In this document: piece after piece, positions 17,575 to 27,292 of the stretch
Layout: each line of letters begins with the position of its first letter
How positions within the stretch are numbered: the stretch's first letter is position 1
NCBI RefSeq assembly: GCF_001866665.1
Contig: NZ_MLYO01000025.1
Coordinates: 142,679 to 206,678, forward strand
DNA: 64,000 nucleotides
Origin: Streptomyces monashensis
Lineage (GTDB): Bacteria > Actinomycetota > Actinomycetes > Streptomycetales > Streptomycetaceae
Reading direction: 5' to 3'
Program-made: the position numbers and the translations under genes
Notes under the pieces: model-generated
Seen by the model: the letters and a program-made list of their open reading frames with translations, nothing else
What the model was told of the DNA's origin: nothing
Database searches by the model: none

Positions 17575-17796
17575 ATGGACACCACCACGATCGACCGGGC
17601 CCGGCGCTCCGACGCCGCCGCCCGGCTCGCGGACGGCGTACGGCGCGGCTGGGCCGGGGTCCACCCCGAGGACGTCGCGATGTGCCTGGAGGCGGACGCC
17701 GTCCCGTTCGCCATGACGGCCGCCCGCACGGACGGCCGCCTGGAGTTGCGACCGGTGTACGCCGACGGGGCGGAGCCGGCCCCTGGGGCACACTGA
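17575..17796 (+). CDS. Small hypothetical protein, 73 aa
   Basis: GGAAGGAG (17563-17570) lies just before the ATG. The protein is soluble and mixed alpha/beta, with RSDAAARLADGVRRGWAG and a Cys in DVAMCLEADAVPF. I do not recognise it. Spacing to the preceding gene (40 bases) suggests an operon. It converges with the next gene, leaving almost no space between their stops. Confidence 0.6.
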   Translation: MDTTTIDRARRSDAAARLADGVRRGWAGVHPEDVAMCLEADAVPFAMTAARTDGRLELRPVYADGAEPAPGAH

Positions 17797-17797
17797 G

Positions 17798-19312
17798 TCA
17801 GCTCGCGGCGCCGCGCCCGCCGACCAGGACGGCCAGCAGCACCACCAGGGCCGCCAGCGCGGTCGCGAGCGCCGCCGTACCCGCGAGCCACCGCGGGGCC
17901 AGGGTCAGGTCCCACAGCCGCAACGCGTCCGGCAGGCCGAGCCGCCCGCGCAGCAGTTGGCCCGCGGCGAGTGCCGCGCCGACGCCGAGCGCGACGGTCG
18001 CCGTGCCGAGCCGGAGCAGCGTCGTGCGCAGCGGCAGGGCGAGCACCAGCGCCAGCAGCAGGCACAGCACAGCGGCGACGGCACCGGCGACGAGCACTCC
18101 CTGGCGCGGTCCGCCCCAGGAGCGCGGGGCGTGGGCCACCCCGCACAGGAGCACGAGCAGCGCGGCGCCCCGGGCGGGCCATACGGCCGCGCGTGAACTC
18201 CGGCGGCCCCGCGCCCCGCAGGTCACAGCGCCGTCCTCGGCCCGCAGCCGCTCCGGCCCGTCCGTCAGCGGCCGGGCCTTCGCCCGTGCGTCCGTCGTCG
18301 CCGCGTCCGCCGTACTCGGAACCGGATCCGTCCTCTCCTCCGCCGCCTCCGCCGCCTCCGCCGCCTCCGCCGCCTCTGGCGCCTCCGCCGCCTCTGGCGC
18401 CTCTGGCGCCGTCGGCCGGTCCGCGACCCGCTCCGGCGCCGTCGACCGCCACGTCGCCCACTCGGCCGCGATCGCGGCGGCCGCCCTCCGGTCCCGCACG
18501 CACCTGCGCCTCGCCGCCCGTGGCTTCTCCCGCGCGGGCCCACCGTTCGCGGTCCGGCCGACGGGCGGGATCGGCATGGTGCCGGTGCCGCGGACCGCCG
18601 CGGCGGGCACGAGGTGGACCGGGCCGGACTCGAAGGCGGTGCGGTCCGTGGCCAACCGGCCGATCAGCTCGGCGAGTTCCTCCAGGGGCAGGTTGACGGC
18701 CGCCGCCCGCAGGACGGTCTCCCGGCAGTGGGGCTCCACCGGCGCGTGGTGCAGCAGCCGTATCAGCCGGGTGACCTCCGCCACGGGACGGCCCCGGGCG
18801 GCGGCACGGATCGCCTCGTCGGCGCCGTCGGTCCCCCGGGGCGGCCGGGTGAGCAGGGCGACCAGGCGGGCGAGATCCTCCACGGAACGGCCGAGGCCGA
18901 TCGCACGCAGCGCGTCCGCCGTGGCCCGGGAGTGCTCGGGCGAGCTCTCCAGCAGCGTGATGAGCCGGACGACGTCCTCGATCGGCCGGTCGGCCACCGC
19001 CGAGTGGACCAGGCCGTGCAGGGGATCGTGGGCCGGCACTCCGTCGCCGTCACAGCCACGCCCGTCGGCCGCCTCGCCCTCGACGGAAGCCTCGACCCCG
19101 GCGGACCCCCCGGAAATCTCACGCGGGCCCTCGTACGGGAGCTCCTGCGGTATCTCCTCCGGGCATGGCTCGAAGTCCTCGGGCACCGGTCGTGGTGACA
19201 GCGCCGGCGGTGATGCCAGAAGGTGCGGGAGCGGGGCGTGGACGCCGAGGGTGGCCGGTGCGGGGGCCATGAGGGCGTCGTCGGGGCGGGGGGACGAAGA
19301 GCAGGTGGTCAT
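17798..19312 (-). CDS. Repeat-containing membrane protein of unknown function
   Basis: 504 residues. Residues about 100-220 hold at least three tandem helical repeats of roughly 35-38 residues built on the pattern xRPIEDVVRLITLLESSP / GRSVEDLARLVALLTRPP / GRPVAEVTRLIRLLHHAP, then LPLEELAELIGRL. Next come an Arg-rich segment and an Ala/Glu run (EAPEAAEAPEAAEAAEA). The last 130 residues contain three or four membrane helices. So it has a cytoplasmic helical-repeat head tethered to the membrane, a layout that suggests protein binding; the role is unknown. The Ala/Glu run is encoded by a 9-base repeat (18335-18405) that could vary in length. Confidence 0.7.
   Translation of the reverse strand: MTTCSSSPRPDDALMAPAPATLGVHAPLPHLLASPPALSPRPVPEDFEPCPEEIPQELPYEGPREISGGSAGVEASVEGEAADGRGCDGDGVPAHDPLHGLVHSAVADRPIEDVVRLITLLESSPEHSRATADALRAIGLGRSVEDLARLVALLTRPPRGTDGADEAIRAAARGRPVAEVTRLIRLLHHAPVEPHCRETVLRAAAVNLPLEELAELIGRLATDRTAFESGPVHLVPAAAVRGTGTMPIPPVGRTANGGPAREKPRAARRRCVRDRRAAAAIAAEWATWRSTAPERVADRPTAPEAPEAAEAPEAAEAAEAAEAAEERTDPVPSTADAATTDARAKARPLTDGPERLRAEDGAVTCGARGRRSSRAAVWPARGAALLVLLCGVAHAPRSWGGPRQGVLVAGAVAAVLCLLLALVLALPLRTTLLRLGTATVALGVGAALAAGQLLRGRLGLPDALRLWDLTLAPRWLAGTAALATALAALVVLLAVLVGGRGAAS
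18335..18405. repeat. GCCTCCGCC-type 9-base tandem repeat
   Basis: A run of GCCTCCGCC and GCCTCTGGC units inside the 504-codon membrane-protein gene, encoding alternating Ala and Glu. Unit lengths are multiples of three, so slippage would change length without breaking the frame. Confidence 0.75.
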
Positions 19313-19371
19313 CTCGGCTCCAGTCGACGGGGTGCGGCCACCTCTGCGCCCCCCTCGTACGGCAGCAGCAG

Positions 19372-19393
19372 TACGCCTCCATTACGCCTCCAT
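19372..19393. promoter_or_regulatory. 11-base tandem direct repeat
   Basis: TACGCCTCCAT occurs twice back to back (19372-19382, 19383-19393) and is followed by TAGG. It lies 60-80 bases upstream of the minus-strand repeat-protein gene and 150 bases upstream of the plus-strand phosphatase. An 11-base period is one helical turn, as used by OmpR-family regulators. Confidence 0.35.
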
Positions 19394-19542
19394 TAGGAAG
19401 AGCCGTCCGCCGAACGTGCCACCCGGGCCTCCCCGTGAATAGGCCAGGTGAGTGGTGCGCATCTGAGGTGCGTTCCGTACTCCTCCTGGCGCATTCTTGC
19501 TGTGTCAGCCACCCGGAGGGCGCACGGGACGAGGTAGGGCCG

Positions 19543-22062
19543 ATGGCTGGGAGCGGCGGCGAGCAGGTGGTCGGTACGCGGGCCAGGCTGGCCGCGCTGC
19601 TGACCGACGCCTCGACCGGCGCGCTGGGTGTGGCGGGCGGCGGGGTGGCGGCGGTGTATCTGCGCTCCGGCACGCCGGGCCTGTTGCGGCTCGCGGTGCT
19701 CTGCGGACTGCCCGGCCCGCTGTTCCGCCCCTGGTGGCGGCTGCAGGTCGGCCGTCCCTTCCCCGCGGCCGACGCCTACCGCCTCGGGGTCCGGGTGGTG
19801 CTGGCCAACGCCGCCGAGACGGTGCGCCGGTATCCGCAGTTCGCGGCGGGACTGCCCTTCCCGCTCGGGTCGGTGCACGTCCCGGTGCCGGGGGGCAGCG
19901 AGCCGCTCGGCGTGCTCTCGGTGCTGCGCCCGGCGGAGAGCGACACCCCGGCCCAGGAGCTCGACCAGGAGTTGCTCGCCCGGCTCGCCGAGGGGCTCGG
20001 CGCCGAACTGCTGGCGCTCGCCGCCGGGGACGCGAGCGCGATCGTGTGGGACGCCGAGCCGCTCGGTGTGCGGCCGCCCTCCAGCCGGCCCGCGCGGGCC
20101 GGTCTCGGGCGGTTCAGCTGGGATCCGCGGACCCGCGCGGTGCGCGCGGACGACTGCCTGTACGGCCTGCTCGGGCTGCGGCCCGGCGAGTTCGCCGGGA
20201 CGGACACGGCGCTCGCGGACGCCGTGGCCCCGGTCGACGCGGACCGGATCCTGGCCGCCCTGCGCGATACCGCCGCCGGGAAACCGCCCGGCGCGCCGCT
20301 GACCCTGCGGGCCCCGGGCGGCACGCCGCGGCTGCTGGACCTGTGGCCGACCACGGAGGAGGTCGGCGGGCGGGTCGGCGGCGTGGTGTTCGACCCCGGA
20401 CCGGGCGCCGCCGCGGACGGCGCGGCGGATCTGCTGCCGCAGGGGGTGCTCTGCCTGGACCGGCTGGGGCTGGTCGTGTACGTCAACGAGGCCGCGGCCC
20501 GGCTCACCGGGCGGGAGCGGGAGCTGCTGCTCGGACGGCCGCTGTGGGAGGCGCTGCCGTGGCTGACCGGGCCGCCGTACGACGACCATCTGCGCGGTGC
20601 GCTGCTGGCCGCGGACCCGGTGCACTTCCACGCACAGCGCCCGGCCGGTGCGGGCGGCCAGGCCGGCGGGGGCGACTGGCTCGCCGTGTCCGCGCATCCC
20701 GGGGCGGACCTGCTGACCTGCACGCTCGTGCCGGCCAGCCGGATGGACACGCCCGTCGGGCCGGTCTCCGAGGCGCGTGCGCCGGAGAATCGGCAGAGTC
20801 CGCAGAGTCCGGCGGACCACTCGATGACGCCGCTGTACCGGCCGATCGCGCTGGCCATCGCACTGACGGACGCGGTGACCGCCCGGCAGGTGTCGGCGGT
20901 GGTCGTGCAGGAGCTGCTGCCGGCGTTCGGCGGCCGCCGCCTCGCCATCTACGTGCTCCAGGAACGGCATCTGTACCTCGCCTGGGAGAGCGGCTTCCCG
21001 CAGGGTTTCCTCGCCCCGTTCGAGGGCACCGGCCTCGACGCGCACCTGCCCGGTGTGGAGTGCCTGACCACGGGACGGCCGCTGTTCTTCGAGTCGATGC
21101 AGCAGATGGCGGCCGCCTATCCGGGGATGCCGCTGGACGCCGACGAGGGCGCCCGCGCGTTCCTGCCGATGATCGCTTCCGGCCGGCCGGTCGGCTCGTG
21201 CATCCTCGGCTTCGACGGCAGACGCTCCTTCACCACCGAGGAACGTACGGTCCTCACCGCGCTCGCCGGGCTGATCGCGCACGCGATGGAGCGAGCGCAG
21301 CGCTACGACAGCGAGGCCGCTCTCGCCCGCGGCCTCCAGCAGGCCCTGCTGCCGCACCGGCTGTCGGCGCACCCCCGGGTGGAGACGGCGGGCCGCTATC
21401 TGCCCGGCACGCAGGGCATGGACGTCGGCGGCGACTGGTACGACGTGGTGGAGGCCGGTGACGGGATCGCGCTGGTGATCGGCGACGTGCAGGGGCACGG
21501 GGTGCAGGCGGCGGCGACGATGGGCCAGCTGCGCAGCGCCGTGCGGGCGTTCGCGCTCGGCGACCGGCCGCCGGACGAGGTGATGTGCGGCACCAACCGG
21601 CTGCTGATCGACCTCGACCCCGGCCAGTTCGCCAGCTGCTGCTATCTGCGGCTGGACCCGGCCACCGGCCGGGCCGTGGTCGCCCGGGCCGGGCATCCGC
21701 CGCCCCTGCTGCGCTGCCCCGACGGCAGCACCCGTGTGCTGGACCTGCCCGGCGGGGTCGTCCTCGGCGTGGATCCGCACGCCCGCTACCCGGTGGCCGG
21801 GCTGCTGCTGGAGCCGGACGCGATCCTCGCCCTCTACACGGACGGGCTGGTGGAGCGGCCCGGTGCCGACATCGACGACGGAATCACCGCGCTGCGGCTG
21901 GCGCTCGGCAGGGCCGGGGCCACCGCCGGGACGCGCGGCGGGCGGTCGTTGGCCGGGGTCGCCGACCGGCTGACCGCCTCCGCCCGGCTGGCCGCCGACC
22001 GCCCCGACGACGTGGCGCTGCTGCTCGCCGCCCGGCGGTCGGCCCGGCCGTCGGGCCCGTGA
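19543..22062 (+). CDS. Multidomain SpoIIE phosphatase (GAF/PAS/GAF/PP2C)
   Basis: About 839 residues from ATG 19543; the frame opens earlier but without a ribosome site. It is soluble. The N-terminal 165 residues look like a GAF domain (AVYLRSGTPGLLRLAVLCGL). Two PAS-like segments follow (the second begins QGVLCLDRLGLVVYVNEAAARL). A second GAF lies near residues 430-590, then the SpoIIE domain: GMDVGGDWYDVVEAGDGIAL, GDVQGHGVQAAATMGQL, RAGHPPPLLRCPDG, LALYTDGLVERPG, DDVALLL. It should be a signal-gated phosphatase acting on an anti-anti-sigma factor. No RsbW-like kinase domain is fused, unlike the next gene. Confidence 0.88.
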   Translation: MAGSGGEQVVGTRARLAALLTDASTGALGVAGGGVAAVYLRSGTPGLLRLAVLCGLPGPLFRPWWRLQVGRPFPAADAYRLGVRVVLANAAETVRRYPQFAAGLPFPLGSVHVPVPGGSEPLGVLSVLRPAESDTPAQELDQELLARLAEGLGAELLALAAGDASAIVWDAEPLGVRPPSSRPARAGLGRFSWDPRTRAVRADDCLYGLLGLRPGEFAGTDTALADAVAPVDADRILAALRDTAAGKPPGAPLTLRAPGGTPRLLDLWPTTEEVGGRVGGVVFDPGPGAAADGAADLLPQGVLCLDRLGLVVYVNEAAARLTGRERELLLGRPLWEALPWLTGPPYDDHLRGALLAADPVHFHAQRPAGAGGQAGGGDWLAVSAHPGADLLTCTLVPASRMDTPVGPVSEARAPENRQSPQSPADHSMTPLYRPIALAIALTDAVTARQVSAVVVQELLPAFGGRRLAIYVLQERHLYLAWESGFPQGFLAPFEGTGLDAHLPGVECLTTGRPLFFESMQQMAAAYPGMPLDADEGARAFLPMIASGRPVGSCILGFDGRRSFTTEERTVLTALAGLIAHAMERAQRYDSEAALARGLQQALLPHRLSAHPRVETAGRYLPGTQGMDVGGDWYDVVEAGDGIALVIGDVQGHGVQAAATMGQLRSAVRAFALGDRPPDEVMCGTNRLLIDLDPGQFASCCYLRLDPATGRAVVARAGHPPPLLRCPDGSTRVLDLPGGVVLGVDPHARYPVAGLLLEPDAILALYTDGLVERPGADIDDGITALRLALGRAGATAGTRGGRSLAGVADRLTASARLAADRPDDVALLLAARRSARPSGP

Positions 22063-22154
22063 CCGCACGCCGCGCGCCGCGCGCCGCGACCGTACGACCA
22101 TCGACGATGGTCACGGTCTCGCTTGAGCGGGCCGGGCAGTGTAGACATGGGCAC

Positions 22155-24893
22155 ATGGTGCGACTGTCCGGCCGAAACTCGACGCGGCCGCCCCGCGCGT
22201 CCGGACGCCCGGACGCACCGCAGGGCCCCGCGCCGGACGCCCCGGGCGGCGACGGCGCCGGGACGGGCAAGCTGCGCGCGGCGGTGACCGGTCGCAGCGT
22301 CGCCGGGCAGGTCTTCCTCCTCCAGGTCGTGATCGTGCTGCTGCTGGTCGTCGCGGCCGTGGTGGCGCAGGTGCTCCAGGTACGCCGCGACAGCGACACG
22401 GAGGCCGGCAACCGCTCGCTCGCGGTCGCGGAGACGTTCGCCAACGCACCGGGCACGGCGGCCGCGCTGCGCACCCCGGATCCGACGAAGCTCCTCCAGC
22501 CGAAGGCCGAGGCCGTACGCAAGGCGACCGGCGTCGACTTCGTCGTCGTGATGAACACCGACGGCATCCGCTACACGCACCCCAAGCCGGACCGCATCGG
22601 CAAGAAGTTCGTCGGCACCATCGCCCCGGCGGTGGCCGGGGGCATCGTCACCGAGCACGTCAACGGCACGATAGGGCCACTGGTGCAGGTCGTCGTGCCG
22701 GTGAAGGACTCCGCCGGCACGGTGGTGGGCCTGGTCTCGGCTGGCATCACCACGGCGCACGTCGGCGGGACCGCCGACCAGCAACTGCCCCTGCTGCTCT
22801 GGGCGGCAGCGGCGGCGCTCGCGCTCGCGACCGGCGGCACGGCCCTGGTCAGCAGACGGCTGCTGCGCCAGACGCACGGCCTCGGCCCGCACGAGATGAC
22901 CCGGATGTACGAGCACCACGACGCGGTGCTGCACGCGGTCCGCGAGGGCGTGCTCATCGTCGGCGACGACGCCCGGCTGCTGCTCGCCAACGACGAGGCG
23001 CACCGGCTGCTGGGCCTGCCGGAGGACGCCGAGCGGCGCAGCGTGCTGGAGCTGGGCCTGGACGACGAGACGGCGGCCCTGCTGGCCTCGGGCCGGGTGG
23101 CGACGGACGAGGTGCACCTGGTCAAGGACCGGCTGCTGGCGATCAACCAGCGCCCCACCGATCTGCGCGGCGGCCCGGCGGGCAGCGTGACCACGCTGCG
23201 CGACTCGACGGAGCTGCGGGCCCTGTCGGGCCGGGCGGAGGTGGCACGCGAGCGGCTGAACATGCTGTACGACGCCGGTGTGGGCATCGGCACCAGCCTG
23301 GACGTGACCCGCACCGCGGCGGAGCTGGCCGAGCTAGCGGTGCCCCGGTTCGCGGACTTCGCGACGGTGGACCTGTTCGACGCGGTGCTGCACGGGGAGG
23401 AGCCGCGGCCCGGCACCGCGCTGCGCCGCGCGGCCGGCGCCGGGGTGCGCGACGGCTCCCCGCTGTACCCGGTGGGCGAGCACATCAGGTTCGTCGCCAC
23501 CTCGCCGCAGGCGCGCAGTCTGACCACCGGGCAGTCGGTCGTGGTGCCCCGGCTGCGCGAGGCTCCGGGCTGGCGGGCCCAGCATCCGGAGCGCACCGAC
23601 CAGGTGCTGGAGTTCGGCATCCATTCGATGATCACCGTGCCGCTCAGGGCGGGCAGTCTGGTGCTGGGGGTGGCGAACTTCTGGCGCTCGGAGAAGCCGG
23701 AGCCGTTCGACTCGGAGGAGCTGGCGCTCGCCGAGGAGCTGGTCGCGCGGGCGGCGGTGTCGATCGACAACGCCCGCCGGTACACCCGCGAGCACAGCAT
23801 GGCGGTGACGCTGCAGCGCAGTCTGCTGCCGCGCACGCTGCCCGAGCAGGGCGCGCTGGACATCGCGTACCGCTATCTGCCGGCGCAGTCCGGGGTGGGC
23901 GGCGACTGGTTCGACGTGCTGCCGCTGTCCGGTGCCCGGGTGGCGCTGGTGGTGGGCGACGTGGTGGGACACGGGCTGCACGCGGCGGCCACCATGGGCC
24001 GTCTGCGCACGGCGGTGCACAACTTCTCGTCGCTGGATCTGCCGCCGGACGAACTCCTCGGTCTGCTGGACGAGCTGGTGGGCCGGATCGACCAGGACGA
24101 GACCTCCGCCGACGGCTCGGCGGCGATCACGGGCGCGACCTGTCTGTACGCCGTCTACGACCCGGTCTCCCGGCACTGCACCCTGGCCCGGGCCGGTCAT
24201 CCGCCGCCCGCGGTGGTGCACCCGGACGGCAGGGTGGAGTTCCCGGAGGTGCCGGCGGGTCCGCCGCTGGGCCTGGGCGGGCTGCCGTTCGAGACGGCCG
24301 AGCTGGAGCTGGCCGAGGACAGCCGGCTGGTGCTCTACACGGACGGGCTGGTGGAGGACCGGGACCGGGACATCGACGAGGGTCTGGAGCTGCTGCGCGA
24401 CGCCCTGGGCCGGACGCCGGACGCCTCCCCGGAGGAGACCTGCCGGACGGTCCTGGACCGGCTGCCGGCCCGGCCGAGCGACGACGTCGCACTGATCGTC
24501 GCCCGCACCCGGGTGCTGGGCGCCGACCGGGTCGCCGAGTGGCAGGTGCCCGCGGACCCCGCGGCGGTGTCCGAGGTGCGGGCCTCGGTGACGCGGACGC
24601 TGACCGAGTGGGGCCTGGAGGAGCTGGACTTCACGACGGAGCTGATCCTGAGCGAGCTGGTCACCAACGCCATCCGGTACGGCCGCGCCCCGATCGGGGT
24701 ACGGCTGCTGCGCGAGCGCACGCTGATCTGCGAGGTCTCCGACGCCAGCACGACCTCGCCGCATCTGCGGTACGCGGCCAGCACGGACGAGGGCGGCCGG
24801 GGGCTGTTCCTGGTCGCGCAGATCGCCGAGCGCTGGGGCACCCGGTACATCCCCAACGGCAAGATCATCTGGGCGGAGCAGCCGCTGCCGTGA
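22155..24893 (+). CDS. Membrane sensor with PAS, GAF, SpoIIE phosphatase and RsbW-like kinase domains
   Basis: About 913 residues from ATG 22155. Two membrane helices (near residues 45-70 and 210-235) flank an extracytoplasmic Cache-like sensor (VDFVVVMNTDGIRYTHPKPD). Inside follow a PAS domain, a GAF domain (near 385-550), a SpoIIE domain (GVGGDWFDVLPLSGARVALV, GDVVGHGLHAAATMGRLRT, RAGHPPPAVVHPDG, LVLYTDGLVEDRD) and a C-terminal GHKL ATPase (LILSELVTNAIRYGRAP, GRGLFLVAQIAERWG). It thus combines the phosphatase and anti-sigma-kinase activities of a partner-switching module in one chain and can in principle set the phosphorylation of an anti-anti-sigma factor both ways. TAGACA at 22142-22147, close to the start, hints at a leaderless message. 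Confidence 0.88.
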   Translation: MVRLSGRNSTRPPRASGRPDAPQGPAPDAPGGDGAGTGKLRAAVTGRSVAGQVFLLQVVIVLLLVVAAVVAQVLQVRRDSDTEAGNRSLAVAETFANAPGTAAALRTPDPTKLLQPKAEAVRKATGVDFVVVMNTDGIRYTHPKPDRIGKKFVGTIAPAVAGGIVTEHVNGTIGPLVQVVVPVKDSAGTVVGLVSAGITTAHVGGTADQQLPLLLWAAAAALALATGGTALVSRRLLRQTHGLGPHEMTRMYEHHDAVLHAVREGVLIVGDDARLLLANDEAHRLLGLPEDAERRSVLELGLDDETAALLASGRVATDEVHLVKDRLLAINQRPTDLRGGPAGSVTTLRDSTELRALSGRAEVARERLNMLYDAGVGIGTSLDVTRTAAELAELAVPRFADFATVDLFDAVLHGEEPRPGTALRRAAGAGVRDGSPLYPVGEHIRFVATSPQARSLTTGQSVVVPRLREAPGWRAQHPERTDQVLEFGIHSMITVPLRAGSLVLGVANFWRSEKPEPFDSEELALAEELVARAAVSIDNARRYTREHSMAVTLQRSLLPRTLPEQGALDIAYRYLPAQSGVGGDWFDVLPLSGARVALVVGDVVGHGLHAAATMGRLRTAVHNFSSLDLPPDELLGLLDELVGRIDQDETSADGSAAITGATCLYAVYDPVSRHCTLARAGHPPPAVVHPDGRVEFPEVPAGPPLGLGGLPFETAELELAEDSRLVLYTDGLVEDRDRDIDEGLELLRDALGRTPDASPEETCRTVLDRLPARPSDDVALIVARTRVLGADRVAEWQVPADPAAVSEVRASVTRTLTEWGLEELDFTTELILSELVTNAIRYGRAPIGVRLLRERTLICEVSDASTTSPHLRYAASTDEGGRGLFLVAQIAERWGTRYIPNGKIIWAEQPLP

Positions 24894-25438
24894 CGGCCGC
24901 GGGAGGGGGCCGGGTGCGCCGCGGCAGTTGCGGGCGGCCGGTGCGGAGCAGCCGCTCGGGTGGCTCTGGTGGTAGGGCGGGCCACGACCGCCGTCGCGAG
25001 GCGGTGCGCGAACTCTCCCGGTACGAAGGACCGTTGGCGGACCGGCCGGACCGCTGTCCGCCGGTGTTCCGCGCGGTCCTGGCCGTCTGTTGCGGCTGCG
25101 CGCCCGGCCGGCGGCCACGCAGCTGCGGCCGCGCTCGGTGTCGCCGCCGGGCCGGGACTCGCGGATCCTTGGCCTGACCGCGGCCGGGATGCCGGGCCCG
25201 CCGGCCGAGCCGTTCGCGCCCGGCCGCTCGGACACCGTGGTCGTGGCCTACGACCTCGACGGGCCGGCCGCGCACGACGGCGGCGGGACGCCGATGTCCC
25301 CGACGGCGAGGCGGAGTTCACCGCGCTCCCCGCGGCCGTGCGGGAGAGCCGGCTGCGCGGCGACCGGCCCGGGTGGCCTGCGCGGGGCCGGTCACCGGCT
25401 CCGGGTTCGACCGAGCGCGGGCGGCCGGCGCGGGCCGG
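24894..25438. other. Gene-poor stretch with possible coding remnants
   Basis: No intact gene is visible. Short plus-strand pieces look protein-like but in different frames: SDTVVVAYDLDGPAAHDGG (about 25229-25285) and VPDGEAEFTALPAAVRESRL (about 25293-25355), one frame apart. I cannot name the gene they may come from. Confidence 0.4.
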
Positions 25439-27292
25439 TCAGCCGAGGGCGCGGTCGAGGTTGAAGGCGGCGCTGATCAGGGCGAGGTGGGTGAACGCCT
25501 GTGGGAAGTTGCCCTGTTGCTCGCCGGTGCGGCCGATCTCCTCGGCGTACAGGCCGAGATGGTTGGCGTAGGTGAGCATCTTCTCGAACGCCAGCCGGGC
25601 CTCGTCGAGCCGGCCGGCCCGGACCAGGGCCTCGACGTACCAGAACGAGCAGATGGAGAACGTGCCCTCGTCGCCGCGCAGCCCGTCGGGGCTGGACTGC
25701 GGGTCGTAGCGGTAGACGAGGGAGTCGGAGACCAGGTCGTCGCCGAGGGCGTCCAGGGTGGACAGCCACTTGGGGTCGGTGGGGGCGACGAACTTGGCGA
25801 GCGGCATCATCAGCAGCGAGGCGTCGAGCACATCGCCGCCCTCGTACTGCACGAAGGCGCCGCGCCGCTGCGACCAGCCGCACTCCATGATCCGCCGGTA
25901 GACGGCGTCGCGGGCCTGCCCCCAGCGGACCAGGTCGGCGGGCAGGCCGCGGCGGCGGGCGAGGCGCATGGCCCGCTCGATGGCGACCCAGCACATCAGC
26001 CTCGAGTACGTGAAGTTCTTGCGGCCGCCACGCGTCTCCCACACGCCCTCGTCGGGCTGGTCCCAGTGCGCGCAGACCCAGTCGACCAGGTGGCACACGT
26101 CGTCCCACTGGGAGCTGGAGATCGGCTGGGCCCACTTGTCGTAGAGGTAGATCGAGTCGATCAGGGCGCCGTATATGTCCAGCTGGAGCTGGTCGGCGGC
26201 GGCGTTGCCGATCCGGACCGGCGCGGAGCCGAGGTGTCCCTCCAGGTGGGGCAGCTCGCGTTCGGGCAGCTCGGTGCGGCCGTCGATGCCGTACATGATC
26301 TGGAGCGGTGCGGAGTCGTCGCCGCTGTCGCCGGGGCTGACGTGGGTGGTGAGGAAGCGCATGAACGCCTCGGCCTCGCCGCTGAAGCCGAGCCTGAGCA
26401 GCGCGTAGACGGCGAAGGCGGCGTCGCGCACCCACACGTACCGGTAGTCCCAGTTGCGCTCGCCGCCGAGCTGTTCGGGCAGGCTGGTGGTGGGCGCGGC
26501 GACGATGGCGCCGGTGGGGGCGTAGGTGAGCAGCTTCAGGGTCAGGGCGGAGCGGTGCACCATCTCGCGCCAGCGGCCCCGGTAGCGGGACTGGTGCAGC
26601 CAGCGCCGCCAGTAGGCGACCGTGGCGTTGAACTCGTGCTCGGCCTCGGCGCGGGCGCAGCCGCGGGGGGTCACGGTGCCGCCGAACTGGTCGAGGGCGA
26701 ACACGGCACTCTCGCCCTCGGCGAGCTTGAAGTCGGCGCGGGCGTCGCGGCCGTCGCACTCCAGGGTGACGGTGGAGGTCAGGGCCAGGGCCTGCACGGC
26801 GGACTCGAAGACCACGGTGCCGCCGTCGACGCTGCTCAGGGTGTGCGGGGCGGCGCCGTAGTCGAAGCGCGGCGCGATCTGTGCCCGGAAGGGGACGGTG
26901 CCGCGGACGCAGACCACGCGCCGGATCAGCCGGTGCCGGCCCGCCTCGCCGGGGCAGGCCGTGCCGTCGCAGGTGACCGGCATGAAGTCCTGCACCTCGC
27001 CGACGCCGTCCTCAGTGAAGAACCGGGTGATCAGGACGTTGGTGTCGGGGAAGTAGAACTGCTTGGTGCGCGCGGGCACGGCGGCGGCCAGTTCGAAGGA
27101 GCCGCCGCGCTCGGCGTCGAGGACGGCCGCGAAGACGCTGGGGGCGTCGAAGGACGGGGAGCAGTACCAGTCGATCGTGCCGTTGGTGCCGACCAGGGCC
27201 ACACTGCGCAGGTCCCCGATGAGCCCGTGCTCGGCGATGGGCAGATAGCGGGGCCCGGGGCGGGCGTCCTCGGTGAACGGGGTCTGGGCCAT
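25439..27292 (-). CDS. GH15-family glycoside hydrolase (trehalase/glucoamylase type)
   Basis: 617 residues, the usual length of actinobacterial cytoplasmic GH15 enzymes. The start ISEHGLIGDL-like segment (LPIAEHGLIGDLRSVALVG) with NGTIDWYCSPSFDAPSVFAA is the N-terminal beta domain. GGERNWDYRYVWVRDAAFAVYALLR opens the (alpha/alpha)6 barrel, and GLRGDEGTFSICSFWYVEAL carries the C-terminal acidic catalytic residue. Related proteins in mycobacteria and Streptomyces hydrolyse trehalose; others act on small glucans. No signal peptide is present. It stands alone. The substrate is not settled by sequence reading. Confidence 0.88.
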   Translation of the reverse strand: MAQTPFTEDARPGPRYLPIAEHGLIGDLRSVALVGTNGTIDWYCSPSFDAPSVFAAVLDAERGGSFELAAAVPARTKQFYFPDTNVLITRFFTEDGVGEVQDFMPVTCDGTACPGEAGRHRLIRRVVCVRGTVPFRAQIAPRFDYGAAPHTLSSVDGGTVVFESAVQALALTSTVTLECDGRDARADFKLAEGESAVFALDQFGGTVTPRGCARAEAEHEFNATVAYWRRWLHQSRYRGRWREMVHRSALTLKLLTYAPTGAIVAAPTTSLPEQLGGERNWDYRYVWVRDAAFAVYALLRLGFSGEAEAFMRFLTTHVSPGDSGDDSAPLQIMYGIDGRTELPERELPHLEGHLGSAPVRIGNAAADQLQLDIYGALIDSIYLYDKWAQPISSSQWDDVCHLVDWVCAHWDQPDEGVWETRGGRKNFTYSRLMCWVAIERAMRLARRRGLPADLVRWGQARDAVYRRIMECGWSQRRGAFVQYEGGDVLDASLLMMPLAKFVAPTDPKWLSTLDALGDDLVSDSLVYRYDPQSSPDGLRGDEGTFSICSFWYVEALVRAGRLDEARLAFEKMLTYANHLGLYAEEIGRTGEQQGNFPQAFTHLALISAAFNLDRALG

